From NCBI RefSeq assembly GCF_028473145.1, contig NZ_CP092370.1:186001-250000 (forward strand): 64,000 bases of DNA, in the 5' to 3' direction. The position numbers were made by a program, and so were the translations under genes. The stretch is from Flavobacterium sp. CBA20B-1 (lineage in GTDB: Bacteria; Bacteroidota; Bacteroidia; Flavobacteriales; Flavobacteriaceae). Below are positions 1 through 7,570 of the stretch, piece by piece; positions within the stretch are counted from its first letter, which is position 1; every line of letters begins with the position of its first letter. Under the pieces are notes generated by a model, which was given only the letters and a program-made list of their open reading frames with translations, made no database searches and was not told where the DNA came from.

Positions 1-600
1 AATCGTTGTTGTTGTTAAATAGTAAAGTTATCAAAAAAACACAACATAACCAGTAAATAATTACAGCAAAACCAATATTCATTATATTGTGAACTGTACT
101 TTTTTCTGGGGCATCAAAGGGGATGTGTTTTTTAAACGTATAATGTAATGCTGTATTTTGTAAAATTGAAATAGCATTTTTACTCAAAACCTCCCTTTGA
201 AGGGGATTAAGGGAGGATGTGGTATCTAACCTTGAACTTCCCTCCCAAAAAATTCACTAATTCCTGAGTTCAACAATTCAATATATATTGGAACGCTATA
301 CAGTTCAAACATATTAAACTTTAAACCATTGAACCATAGATTAAATGATTCACGTGTCGTACCAAACAAACTATAGCACCCGGATAAACAATATGCATTA
401 TACAATATACATTATTCAGTAAAAACACACCTAGCATTTTTATAGGTATATTGTAAAACGCTATTCCCGTATAATCGAAGTCAATAAATGGCATCAGGGT
501 TTCATGTTAATGTGTTTGTATTTAAAGAATAATTACATACCCTTTTGGATAAAATACGATTATGTAAACTTACTACGGTCATAATTATTTCCGGATCTGA
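1..600. repeat. Intergenic region with a dispersed G-rich repeat copy
   Basis: No convincing gene is seen. Positions 118-222 match the repeat family that is abundant at 19.9-22.6 kb: a block with the GGATGTG-TTTTTTAAA core, an ATGTAATGCTGTATTTTG tract, and a CCTCCCTTTGAAGGGGATTAAGGGAGG tail at about 190-217. The tail can fold as a short hairpin because the CCTCCCTT and AAGGGAGG arms are complementary. The rest is AT-rich without long open frames. Confidence 0.5.
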
Positions 601-620
601 ATAAAATCGCTTTTAAAAAA

Positions 621-652
621 AAAGGATTGCCTCTTTCAAGACAATCCCTTTT
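621..652 (-). terminator. Rho-independent terminator of the phage-like cassette
   Basis: The arms AAGGATTG (622-629) and CAATCC (642-647) pair around a 12-base loop. On the minus strand the hairpin is followed by a long run of T (A-run at about 613-623 on the plus strand). It lies about 10 bases past the stop of the last minus-strand gene of the 662-2230 cassette, so it probably ends that transcript. Confidence 0.7.
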
Positions 653-661
653 AAATTAGTA

Positions 662-835
662 TTACTTTTTCTTACGCAACCAATTGGCTGCGAGCGCTAG
701 CAGTTTGCCAAATAGGTAGCTCGTCAGCGTGCCTATAATCGCCAGCGCAACCGTCTTAAATACATCTGCCTGAAGTAGGCTGTACGAACAAGAGAGCAGC
801 ATCCCACCCATAAACCAGTTTCTGCCTTCAGTCAT
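662..835 (-). CDS. Small membrane protein, possibly holin-like
   Basis: This 57-residue protein starts at the ATG at 835; the longer open frame would begin inside the upstream gene. One to two hydrophobic segments (about residues 10-22 and 26-50) are followed by a strongly basic tail ending RKKK. It overlaps the end of the upstream gene by 8 bases, so translation is likely coupled. A short membrane protein with a basic tail next to another small membrane protein and a DUF5675 protein recalls phage lysis cassettes, but no holin family can be named with confidence. Confidence 0.6.
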   Translation of the reverse strand: MTEGRNWFMGGMLLSCSYSLLQADVFKTVALAIIGTLTSYLFGKLLALAANWLRKKK

Positions 836-1073
836 TGCTGTCTTTTTTAAACGGAGCTTTTGTGTCGTCAACAGTGATTTGTGATACGGCAGACAAAACG
901 CCTCCTGCAACAGCAAGGTATCCGGCGATATTTACCACGGCTACCGGTAATCCGATAGGTGCTGTTAAAATAGTACCAGCTACTGCTGCAAGAACCAATC
1001 CTATGGTACGCAAAGTTTTAAAGAATTTCGGAGTCGGTGCCAGCGCACGCTCCACTACATTATTATTTTCCAT
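828..1073 (-). CDS. Small two-helix membrane protein
   Basis: This 81-residue protein has a polar start (MENNNVVERA), two hydrophobic segments at about residues 23-43 and 46-63, and a charged tail. It overlaps the upstream DUF5675 gene by 11 bases and the downstream gene by 8, so the genes form one compact minus-strand unit. The size and topology are compatible with a holin or holin accessory protein. That is inferred from neighbours, not from a recognised motif. Confidence 0.65.
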   Translation of the reverse strand: MENNNVVERALAPTPKFFKTLRTIGLVLAAVAGTILTAPIGLPVAVVNIAGYLAVAGGVLSAVSQITVDDTKAPFKKDSND

Positions 1074-1473
1074 TTTCTAAGGTATTAGAGATTATACATA
1101 AGGTAATAGAACCGTTTTTTCGGTAAGGTTCCAACACATCCGTAAGTTTCTGCATCGCCTTGCGCGATTCCATGCCTGTCCCTTCAGCTACAAATCTGCT
1201 AACTGGAGCAATACACCCTTGAAGTTCCTTTTGCGCATTGTTCGCTGGGTGTATCAGTATGCAGCTGCGTTTGGGAACATCCAATAACACATAATGCCAT
1301 TTGAATTTTTCAGAATACCTGCGTCTCAACACATAGGTTCCTTCCGGTATGCACGAGATACTTTTTTTGTTTTCCCGCCAGGGCAATTCTATGGTATGTG
1401 CAATGTGCTTTCCGTTTAGTGTAAGCGCGCCATGTGTGGCAGTAGCCAAATAAACACGTTGAAGCACCAGCAT
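1063..1473 (-). CDS. DUF5675 family protein
   Basis: This 136-residue protein matches the pattern of the DUF5675 family as I know it: an early T-L-N-G segment, a TIELPWR-like block (about residues 27-33), a CIPEGTY motif (about 40-46), and a HPANN motif near 76-80 followed by L-Q-G-C-I. The conserved His and Cys residues suggest an enzymatic or structural site, but no activity is established for the family as far as I know. DUF5675 proteins recur in prophage regions of Bacteroidetes. The gene starts 1 base after the stop of the upstream gene. Confidence 0.75.
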   Translation of the reverse strand: MLVLQRVYLATATHGALTLNGKHIAHTIELPWRENKKSISCIPEGTYVLRRRYSEKFKWHYVLLDVPKRSCILIHPANNAQKELQGCIAPVSRFVAEGTGMESRKAMQKLTDVLEPYRKNGSITLCIISNTLENGK

Positions 1474-1474
1474 A

Positions 1475-2230
1475 TTACTGCTTGTTAAGGTTAACTATTG
1501 CCAACGCGTTGAACGAACCGTTATTCAGCATGTAGAAAACGCCGTTGATTTCCTGATAAAATTCCACGCCTAAAAGCAGTACCAATGGTAGGGAGCTTGC
1601 CGGTGTAACGCTCAAATCCAGCGCTAAGGGCGGTAATAGGGTATTGTCCCACGGAATTTCTGCTGTTCCTTCATAAACCGTTAACGAGTTTCCAGCTTGA
1701 AAATCTACTTCCGAAGCACCTGTTACAATCTTAAAGTGAGTGGTTCCGGTCGGAGCGTTGATCATCTGGTCGGGAACCAGTTCCGGCAGTTCCACACTCA
1801 CTGCTCCAGAAACACGATCAATAGAAGCGTTGTAAGGTGCGTAAAGTGTATTGCTCAAAAGGCCGTTGCTGTTAAAATCGAATCCGCGCAACAGTTCAAA
1901 ATCCCCTTCAAGCGGAGTGCGCTCGCCACGGGCATTAACCGTGTCGGTTTTAATAATCGTCATCAGATCCTTAACCAGCCTGCTTACCACACGTTTGTCC
2001 GACGTATTGTTCAACATCGGTCTGAAAGCACTCCGCAGATACTTGCCGTAAGTCCCGGCTCTGCCAAATTCATTGCCGTTTTCACGGGTACGCTTAAATG
2101 CCGGATCTTTTGCCATACGTTTTTTGTCAATCCCGCCTTTCTCGCGTGCCAGATGCCCGTCTTTGGTCTTGTAAAAGGTAACACCACCCAGTGTCCCCTT
2201 AATCTTAAAAATGCCGTCTTGTGAAGCCAT
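1475..2230 (-). CDS. Conserved Bacteroidetes protein of unknown function, phage-associated type
   Basis: This 251-residue protein starts at the ATG at 2230, where the conserved-looking N-terminus MASQDGIFKIKGTLGG begins; the open frame runs 49 codons further up but reads as AT-rich leader. Residues 1-75 are basic and rich in Gly and Arg (VTFYKTKDGHLAR, FKRTRENGNEFG). The C-terminal part is rich in beta-type hydrophobic alternation. I recognise this N-terminal pattern from Bacteroidetes genomes, usually unannotated. It heads the four-gene minus-strand cassette. A virion, tail or surface role is possible but unproven. Confidence 0.65.
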   Translation of the reverse strand: MASQDGIFKIKGTLGGVTFYKTKDGHLAREKGGIDKKRMAKDPAFKRTRENGNEFGRAGTYGKYLRSAFRPMLNNTSDKRVVSRLVKDLMTIIKTDTVNARGERTPLEGDFELLRGFDFNSNGLLSNTLYAPYNASIDRVSGAVSVELPELVPDQMINAPTGTTHFKIVTGASEVDFQAGNSLTVYEGTAEIPWDNTLLPPLALDLSVTPASSLPLVLLLGVEFYQEINGVFYMLNNGSFNALAIVNLNKQ

Positions 2231-2683
2231 AATTTTTAATTTTTTTAAAATGAATAAAAATGTTTTTGGTTCCTTTCGTTGCAACTTTTGTAGGATTACC
2301 TGCAGCAAAGTTGAAAATAAAAATAGCTGCATTTGAAAGTATTGCTCCATTTGGCAGTACTTGGTAGTATTTGTCAATAAAGGGTTCGTTTTCTATAACT
2401 AAAGTTGTTATTTACAGATATTCTTTCACCTTATAAATAGAATATACCGAGCGGCAACATTTACGCTAAAGATTTTATATTTCGCAAACAGCTGTTCAAT
2501 TTTGATAGCGAATGGACTAGAAAGCAGCAGAAATAGAGATTCCCATTATAATTAAAAAAAACTGTTCCACACATTTCGGGAAGTTTCCAATTAATGGAAG
2601 AATTCATAAAAGAATCGGGTAGCTTTGCTACGTTTCGATTCTTTAGGATTTAAAATTTAAATTGACCGTTTTAAGGATGAGGC
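2231..2683. other. AT-rich intergenic region with one arm of a dispersed repeat
   Basis: No gene is supported. Positions about 2599-2690 carry a segment (AAGAATCGGGTAGCTTTGCTACG, then ATTGACCGTTTTAAGGATGAG) that recurs nearly unchanged at 9404-9495. Two nearly identical blocks therefore lie about 6.8 kb apart and bracket the accessory DNA between them. GTAGCTTTGCTAC is itself a small dyad. Confidence 0.5.
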
Positions 2684-3400
2684 AAGATCAAAGAAACTTT
2701 TTCTTCTTTTAGCTTTAAAAGAAGAAAACCGAAATGCATCAATTACGAACAATGGAGAATGAGATTCGAAAGAAATCTACCACGCTGTTTCAACATAAAA
2801 AACATAATAAAATTATTGAATTTTTAAATGAAACCAAATAGCCTAATTAGGACAATCTAAGCGCCATTGGCAAGAAAACGAAGGTTGCCTCGCTGCATAA
2901 CCTGTCTCGCTTAAGCGGAAGCGTAATCACATCGGCGAGCGCAGCAATGGTTTCAATGGGATAGCCGTAAAAGCGAACAGGTAACCGTTTGCGAGCCACG
3001 GCAAGATTAAAGAAACTTTTTCTTCTTTTAGCTTTAAAAGAAGAAAACCGAAATGCATCAATTATAAACAATGGAGAATGAGATTCGAAAGAAATCTACC
3101 ACGTTGTTAAACATAAAAAACAGAATAAAATTATTGAATTTTTAAATCAAACCAAATAGCCTAATAAGGACAATCTAAGCGCCATTGGCAAGAAAACGAA
3201 CGTTGCCTCGCTGCATAACCTGTCTCGCTTAAGCGGAAGCGTAATCACATCGGCGAGCGTAGCGATGGTTTCGATGAAATAGCTTTAAAAGCGAAAAGGT
3301 AACCGTTTGTGAGCCACGGCAAGATCAAAGAAACTTTTGCTTCTTTTAGTTTTAAAAGAAGAAAAAACCGAAATGCATCAATTACTAACAATGGAGAATG
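2684..3400. repeat. Tandem repeat, about 318-bp unit in 2.3 copies
   Basis: The sequence AAGAT(C/T)AAAGAAACTTTT begins at 2684, 3003 and 3321, so the period is 319 and then 318 bases. Units 1 and 2 are nearly identical across their length. They share a GAAATGCATCAATTA stretch, a CCTGTCTCGCTTAAGCGGAAGCG stretch and an ACATCGGCGAGCG stretch. Unit 3 is partial. Short open frames inside it (2847-3071, 3245-3463) follow the repeat and have no protein-like features. Related text recurs at 7.5-9.4 kb and, diverged, at 19.2-19.45 kb. Confidence 0.8.
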
Positions 3401-3586
3401 AGATTTGAAAGAGATCGTTTTTTCTTCATCTGTACATCCTCGGTAAAAAATCAAACAAAACACAGATTAACATACCATCACATCACCAATTCAAAAGTTC
3501 AACAATTCATAAGCCATGCATCTCTGGTACGCGCCCTCATCCAATTTTTTTTCTCCCAAGTTGGGAAAGTGACAAAATCATATACC

Positions 3587-3608
3587 CGTATTTAGCAAAA
3601 TAAATACG
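3587..3608 (+). promoter_or_regulatory. Inverted repeat just upstream of the DnaC-like gene
   Basis: Arms CGTATTTA (3587-3594) and TAAATACG (3601-3608) are perfect and enclose six bases. The dyad ends 7 bases before the ATG at 3616. It could be an operator or a 5' UTR hairpin controlling the ATPase gene. A second imperfect dyad, TCCCAAGTTGGGA, lies at about 3553-3565. Confidence 0.4.
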
Positions 3609-3615
3609 AGAACTT

Positions 3616-4224
3616 ATGGAGCTAACCGACACCTTCGAAATCAAAAATGGTAACCGACATTTTAACTATTTTAAATGCATTCAGTATCTGCAGCAGCAAG
3701 CGCGAAATCTATATGGAAGCAGTTACACCATTCATAAATCACAAATGCAGCCACTTTACAGACTACTAGCCTACGCTTCGCAAAACAGCGAAGAGTCAAA
3801 ATTTTACAGCATTGATACACAAAAAGGATTGCTAATAATCGGAGCACAAAATAGTGGAAAAACCAGCCTGATGCATTTAATCAAACCTTTTTTTCAACCG
3901 CAACACCAATATATAATACGCAGCAGTAGAGAAGTTGCAGCTTATTGCAAACTTTTTGGAAAAAATACCATAGAAAAATATCGTTCATATAAAACGTATT
4001 ACTGCTTCGACGATTTAGGTTTAGAACCCATTTTAAGCTACAGCGACAGCAAAATTGAAATAGTAAGGGAACTAATAGAGATGAGGTTAATTCAATCTTC
4101 AAACACACACATAATTACACGAATGAGTCCAGATAAACTACAAAAAAGATATGGAAAAGATTTCTGTAATTTACTGTTCCAAAGCTTAAATGTGATTGCG
4201 TTCACCCAGTCATTCAACTTTTAA
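3616..4224 (+). CDS. DnaC/IstB-like P-loop ATPase
   Basis: This 202-residue protein has a Walker A motif (GAQNSGKTS, about residues 77-85) and a Walker B motif (YYCFDDLG, about residues 131-138). The C-terminal signature THIITRMSPDKLQKRYG (about 172-188) matches the sensor region of DnaC/IstB helicase loaders, in which THxTTNLSPDEL-xxRYG is usual. It would load or remodel a replicative helicase on single-stranded DNA, or serve a transposition partner. It lacks a long N-terminal helicase-binding part and no primase or helicase gene is adjacent. With the small HTH protein behind it, it looks like the residue of a mobile or phage replication module. Confidence 0.7.
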   Translation: MELTDTFEIKNGNRHFNYFKCIQYLQQQARNLYGSSYTIHKSQMQPLYRLLAYASQNSEESKFYSIDTQKGLLIIGAQNSGKTSLMHLIKPFFQPQHQYIIRSSREVAAYCKLFGKNTIEKYRSYKTYYCFDDLGLEPILSYSDSKIEIVRELIEMRLIQSSNTHIITRMSPDKLQKRYGKDFCNLLFQSLNVIAFTQSFNF

Positions 4225-4234
4225 AAAAATTATT

Positions 4235-4435
4235 ATGAAAAAACAGGAAAAAAGATTGTGCATTTATCCTAAAGATATCCAACGGATCACCGGGAAAAGT
4301 TACCGGCAAAGTATCCGTATTATAAATGCAGTACGCAAAATGTTTAATAAACCGCAGAATGCTTATATTTCGGTGAGCGAATTTTGTTTGTACACCGGAC
4401 TGTCTTATGAGGAAGTAGCGAATTTTTTGGATTGA
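4235..4435 (+). CDS. Small helix-turn-helix-like protein
   Basis: This 66-residue protein starts at the ATG at 4235, 10 bases after the ATPase stop; the open frame extends upstream into the ATPase but that part is out of character. It is basic and reads IYPKDIQRITGKSYRQ followed by KPQNAYISVSEFCLYTG. Proteins of this form are common in Bacteroidetes as unannotated short genes and look like two-part HTH/MerR-like DNA binders. It is probably cotranscribed with the DnaC-like ATPase. Confidence 0.6.
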   Translation: MKKQEKRLCIYPKDIQRITGKSYRQSIRIINAVRKMFNKPQNAYISVSEFCLYTGLSYEEVANFLD

Positions 4436-4618
4436 TTTTCGCATGTTTTCTCTATCTTTAGGAGAAGACTTTCTATTTCAGGTTTTCTTCCTCTTTTGTA
4501 ATTAACAAAGATAAATTAATAAATGGCACAGCAATAATCTGCTAATTAATTTAAAATTTGTTTGCCCGTTAAGTTAAAAAAGAATCATTAATAATTACTT
4601 GGTACACGGATACATTAC

Positions 4619-5635
4619 GTGGATTCAAGTTTTAAATGCAACTCGTCTATTTTCGTTCATTTTTAGAGCAAAAACTTCGTTAGGCGTTTTGAAACCAAAT
4701 CTTTTTCGTGGTCTGTTGTTTAAAATATTAATAACTCTATTAATTTGATCTTGGGTTATCGATTCAAAGTTAGAACTTTTGGGAAAATATTGTCTTACTA
4801 AACCATTTAAATTTTCATTAGCACCTCTTTCCCAACTATGATATGGCTTTGCAAAAAAGTAATCAATAGCGAGCTTTTCTGAGAGTTGCTCGTGGTTGGC
4901 AAATTCCTTTCCATTGTCTGATGTAATGGTGTATAATAAAGGTTTCCAGTCTTTTAAAAGTTCTATTGTTTTGGTTTCTACGGCTTTTGCTTCTTTGCTG
5001 TCAATTTTTCCCATAAAAAGTAATCCTGTGGCACGGTCGTTAATAGTTAATAGTGCACCTTTATGATCTTTACCAATAACTAAATCTATTTCTAGATCTC
5101 CAAATCGTTCTTTTTTCTCCACAATTTGCGGTCGTTTGCTGATATCTACCCTATTGGCTATCAATCCTCTATTGTCTTTTGAACTAGCTCTTTTGCGGTA
5201 TTTTTTACCTTTGGTTCTCAAATGTTTGTATAGGTTGCCACCGGCTCGCTTATCTTTCCAGATATACTGATAAATACGTTCGTGAGAAACCATTTTTTTT
5301 CCTTCTAAAACGGCTCTTCCTACCATTTGCTCCGGACTGAAATCTTGCTCTAAATACTGTTTTACATTGCTTATAACCTCTGGAGTGAATGTAAGTTTTT
5401 TAGGCTTGATTTGATGCCTTTTTTGGGCTTTTCGATGTGCTAAACTGGCTTTATAAATTCCGTTTCTGCCATCAGAATTTCTCTTGATTTCTCTAGAAAC
5501 AACCGATTTGTCTCTCCCGATATAGTCGGCAATTTCAATAATTCGTTTACCTAAGCTGTGGTAAGTTTCAATTTTGTATCTTTGTTCAAGCGTTAAATGT
5601 CCCATCTTTATTTTGTAGTGTCGGAACCACAAAGT
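4619..5635 (-). mobile_element. IS30-family insertion sequence
   Basis: The element contains one full transposase gene on the minus strand. The left end, starting near 4619 (GTGGATTCAAGTTTTAAATG), resembles the terminal repeat of IS30 itself (TGTAGATTCAA...). The right end, read inward on the minus strand from about 5633 (GTGGTTCCGACACTACAAAA), is an imperfect partner. Exact ends and target duplication could not be fixed by eye. The transposase is intact, so the copy may be active. Confidence 0.65.
4625..5605 (-). CDS. IS30-family transposase
   Basis: This 326-residue protein starts at the ATG at 5605 (MGHLTLEQRYKIETY); the 20-codon extension upstream runs into the palindrome and is unlikely to be translated. 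The N-terminal HTH (about residues 1-45, with GRDKSVVSREIKRN) is typical of IS30. The DDE core is visible: DLEIDLVIG (Asp, about residue 190), ITSDNGKEF (Asp, about 247) and the E in ERGANENLNGLVRQYFPK (about 283). Length and motif order are normal for the family, with no frameshift. Confidence 0.95.
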   Translation of the reverse strand: MGHLTLEQRYKIETYHSLGKRIIEIADYIGRDKSVVSREIKRNSDGRNGIYKASLAHRKAQKRHQIKPKKLTFTPEVISNVKQYLEQDFSPEQMVGRAVLEGKKMVSHERIYQYIWKDKRAGGNLYKHLRTKGKKYRKRASSKDNRGLIANRVDISKRPQIVEKKERFGDLEIDLVIGKDHKGALLTINDRATGLLFMGKIDSKEAKAVETKTIELLKDWKPLLYTITSDNGKEFANHEQLSEKLAIDYFFAKPYHSWERGANENLNGLVRQYFPKSSNFESITQDQINRVINILNNRPRKRFGFKTPNEVFALKMNENRRVAFKT

Positions 5636-5651
5636 AAGGTGTTTTTTCGCC

Positions 5652-5699
5652 AACAGGGGGAACATTTTAGCCCCGCGGGGCTAAAATGTTCCCCCTGTT
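5652..5699. other. Perfect 48-bp palindrome next to the IS30 element
   Basis: Positions 5652-5699 read identically on both strands, with the centre between 5675 and 5676 (CCCCGCGGGG). On the plus strand the structure is followed by a run of T, so it would work as a very strong terminator for rightward transcription. It lies about 20 bases outside the transposase-proximal IS end. It may be the insertion target, an IS end-end junction remnant or a pre-existing terminator. Confidence 0.8.
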
Positions 5700-5796
5700 T
5701 TTTTTATGCGGTTGCATTTATTAGTTGAATCTAAGTTATTAAAAAATAGAGTTATATAATTAGCGAAAAAATTGATATTACACTAAATCATTTAAT

Positions 5797-6057
5797 TTAA
5801 ATTTTATCAAGCTCTTTATAATACTTTTCAAAATCAAAATCTATATCTAGTAATTCTTTAGGCATTTTTTGTAATCCAATTGCCAGTTCTAAAATTGTTG
5901 AAAGTCTAATATTTATTTCTCCTTTTTCAATTTTACTTATATTACTATGATCGACAGAACATCTCTGTGCTAATTGTCGGTAACTTAAAGCTTTTTCGAT
6001 TCTTAATTGTTCTATTTTTTTTCCAAATAAAATCTGGAAATTATCTCTATCCATCAT
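5797..6057 (-). CDS. XRE-family helix-turn-helix regulator
   Basis: This 86-residue protein could also start at the second Met (6054). An XRE/Cro-type HTH covers about residues 13-68: IEQLRIEKALSYRQLAQRC (helices 1-2), VDHSNISKIEKGE (recognition helix), then STILELAIGL. A short acidic tail follows. It faces a strong rightward promoter (6147-6177) across an interval with two perfect dyads (6104-6123, 6154-6174). Autoregulation, and repression of the structured RNA beyond, is the natural inference. No toxin or partner protein is adjacent. Confidence 0.85.
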   Translation of the reverse strand: MMDRDNFQILFGKKIEQLRIEKALSYRQLAQRCSVDHSNISKIEKGEINIRLSTILELAIGLQKMPKELLDIDFDFEKYYKELDKI

Positions 6058-6103
6058 CTTAAAAAATTAATTAAGACAATTTCTTCATAATTGTAAAAAA
6101 AAA

Positions 6104-6123
6104 TGTAGGTTTTTTAACCTACA
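6104..6123. promoter_or_regulatory. Perfect dyad upstream of the XRE gene
   Basis: Arms TGTAGGTT (6104-6111) and AACCTACA (6116-6123) enclose four T. The dyad lies 47 bases upstream of the regulator's start codon and 24 bases left of the rightward -33 element. It is a candidate operator for the XRE protein. Confidence 0.5.
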
Positions 6124-6146
6124 AACAAATTTTTTATTTATATTTG

Positions 6147-6177
6147 TTGATATAATTACACTGAACGTGTAATTTTG
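6147..6177 (+). promoter_or_regulatory. Bacteroidetes-type promoter overlapped by a dyad
   Basis: A -33 element TTG (6147-6149) and a -7 element TAATTTTG (6170-6177) are separated by 20 bases and match the TTTG-N19/20-TAnnTTTG consensus. A perfect dyad, AATTACAC (6154-6161) and GTGTAATT (6167-6174), covers the spacer and the -7 box, the classic place for a repressor. Transcription should start near 6183, where there is no long open frame but a highly structured sequence. Confidence 0.65.
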
Positions 6178-6182
6178 CGATA

Positions 6183-6430
6183 CTTTATTAAAAATATTTA
6201 AAGCTATTGCTTAGAATCTCGCTTTTGAAAACTGGTAATTTTTAGCGTACGAGATGATAAGTAGATTAGCTCACGACCATGGCGTGAGCTCTCTTATCTG
6301 TACGTAAGGTATACCAGTACCTCAAAAGCAGATTTGTTGAGTTTCACGCCTTTTTATATGCTTTTTACTCAACCTTTTGCCGGTTATGGTGCTGTGTACA
6401 GGCACTAATATTTAAAAGATATTATTTTTT
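6183..6430 (+). ncRNA. Candidate structured small RNA, rod-shaped
   Basis: Between the promoter and a terminator lies a nested hairpin. The paired segments are GCTTTTGA (6221-6228) with TCAAAAGC (6322-6329), ACTGGTA (6231-6237) with TACCAGT (6312-6318), CGTAC (6246-6250) with GTACG (6300-6304), GATAAG (6256-6261) with CTTATC (6293-6298), and AGCTCACG (6268-6275) with CGTGAGCT (6283-6290). A second stem pairs GTTGAGT (6336-6342) with ACTCAAC (6367-6373). The only start-to-stop frame noticed is 16 codons (6358-6408). The rod recalls 6S-type RNA (a flavobacterial family, 6S-Flavo, is known), but the assignment is inference. The element at 37088-37250 is similar. Confidence 0.5.
6406..6430 (+). 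terminator. Terminator of the candidate small RNA
   Basis: Arms TAATAT (6406-6411) and ATATTA (6419-6424), extended by T-A and G-U pairs around an AAA loop, are followed directly by six T. This is a short rho-independent-type terminator about 225 bases after the predicted start of transcription. Confidence 0.5.
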
Positions 6431-7569
6431 GTGGTCGTTTAACCTTTAAACTTAAATTTCATAGTTCATTTTGTATATGGTAAATCAAACCGTAAGGTTC
6501 ACGGCGTCCAAGCTGTAAAAATAATTGTGGTAGTAAAGAAGAAAAAATCGAAATATTAGCCACGAACAATGGAGATTTAGAATCGACATAGGTCTAGCGA
6601 CCTATTATATCACAAAAGTTTACGCTTCTCCTCTTAATCTCAAATGTTCAAGATGACAAAGCTAGACGCAAAATATAATGCGTGCTGCATGGTTTGTCTC
6701 GCTTTATCGGAAGTGCAGCATAATCAAGTGAATTGTGTTATTAGATTTTTAATTAAAAACAAATATAGACTTTAAACCAGCGGTATTAAGATTTTGGCGA
6801 GTGTCAAAAAGGTGAAGTTGGCGTTAAGCACATCGGGTCGCAAAGCGATCGTTCCGATGCGCTAGACAACAAACCAAATTTTGACCGCCTAAAAGCTTGA
6901 CCGCAATAAAAGCACTTTGCTTCTTTGGTGCGTCAAAGAAGAAATATTGATTTTATTGAAACCAGATTTTCTAATCAAGAATAATTCAAATCGCATTTTA
7001 GTCTAAAAGTGCAAGAAAAAAGAAGTCGATTTTAAGTCATTTTACCAAAAGTGAAAACCGAAAAATTTTCGGTTTACCAACAGCGAGGATACTAAATAGA
7101 TACTGTATGGATAAAGCATGGATAGTGCATAAAACACATTTTCGGAAAAAACGTTCAAAAACAGAAATTTATTCTAAATTTTTCAATTAAGTCAGAAAAT
7201 ACAGAAAATTTAAAATGGCAAAATCGTGGTTTTATAAAGTAAAAACAGTTAAAGATAATAAATTAAAAACAAACGGCGAAAACACCATTTGCAAAAATGC
7301 TTTTTACATGATAAAATACAATTGTTCAACTATTCAGTTTTGCATAAAATCACAGATGGACTTTTAGCTGACGGTATTAAGTTTTGACCGCTAAAAGCTT
7401 GACCGCGATAAAAGCACTTTGCTTCTTTGGTGCGATCAAAGAAGAAGAGTATTTGATTTAACTATTTTTTTTATAGAGTTGACACTCGCTGAAAAAATAA
7501 TGTCGATTTCAAATCCGGGTTTGTAAACAATAGGTTCTTGATTGAAAACTGAATAGGAGTATAAACTAA
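6431..7569. other. Non-coding region with diverged repeat fragments
   Basis: No gene is supported. The segment TTGACCGCCTAAAAGCTTGACCGC, followed by a CTTTGCTTCTTTGGTGCG motif, occurs at about 6884-6944 and again at about 7385-7436. Both are related to the core of the larger repeats that begin at 7571. The GCTGCATGGTTTGTCTCGCTTTATCGGAAG text at about 6690 also belongs to that family. This looks like decayed copies of the downstream duplications. Confidence 0.5.
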
Positions 7570-7570
7570 G

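Noticed and set aside
2847..3463. Open frames of 72-74 codons inside the 318-bp repeats
   Set aside because: They repeat with the DNA unit, differ by frame-breaking changes between copies and show no domain, start context or codon pattern of a gene.
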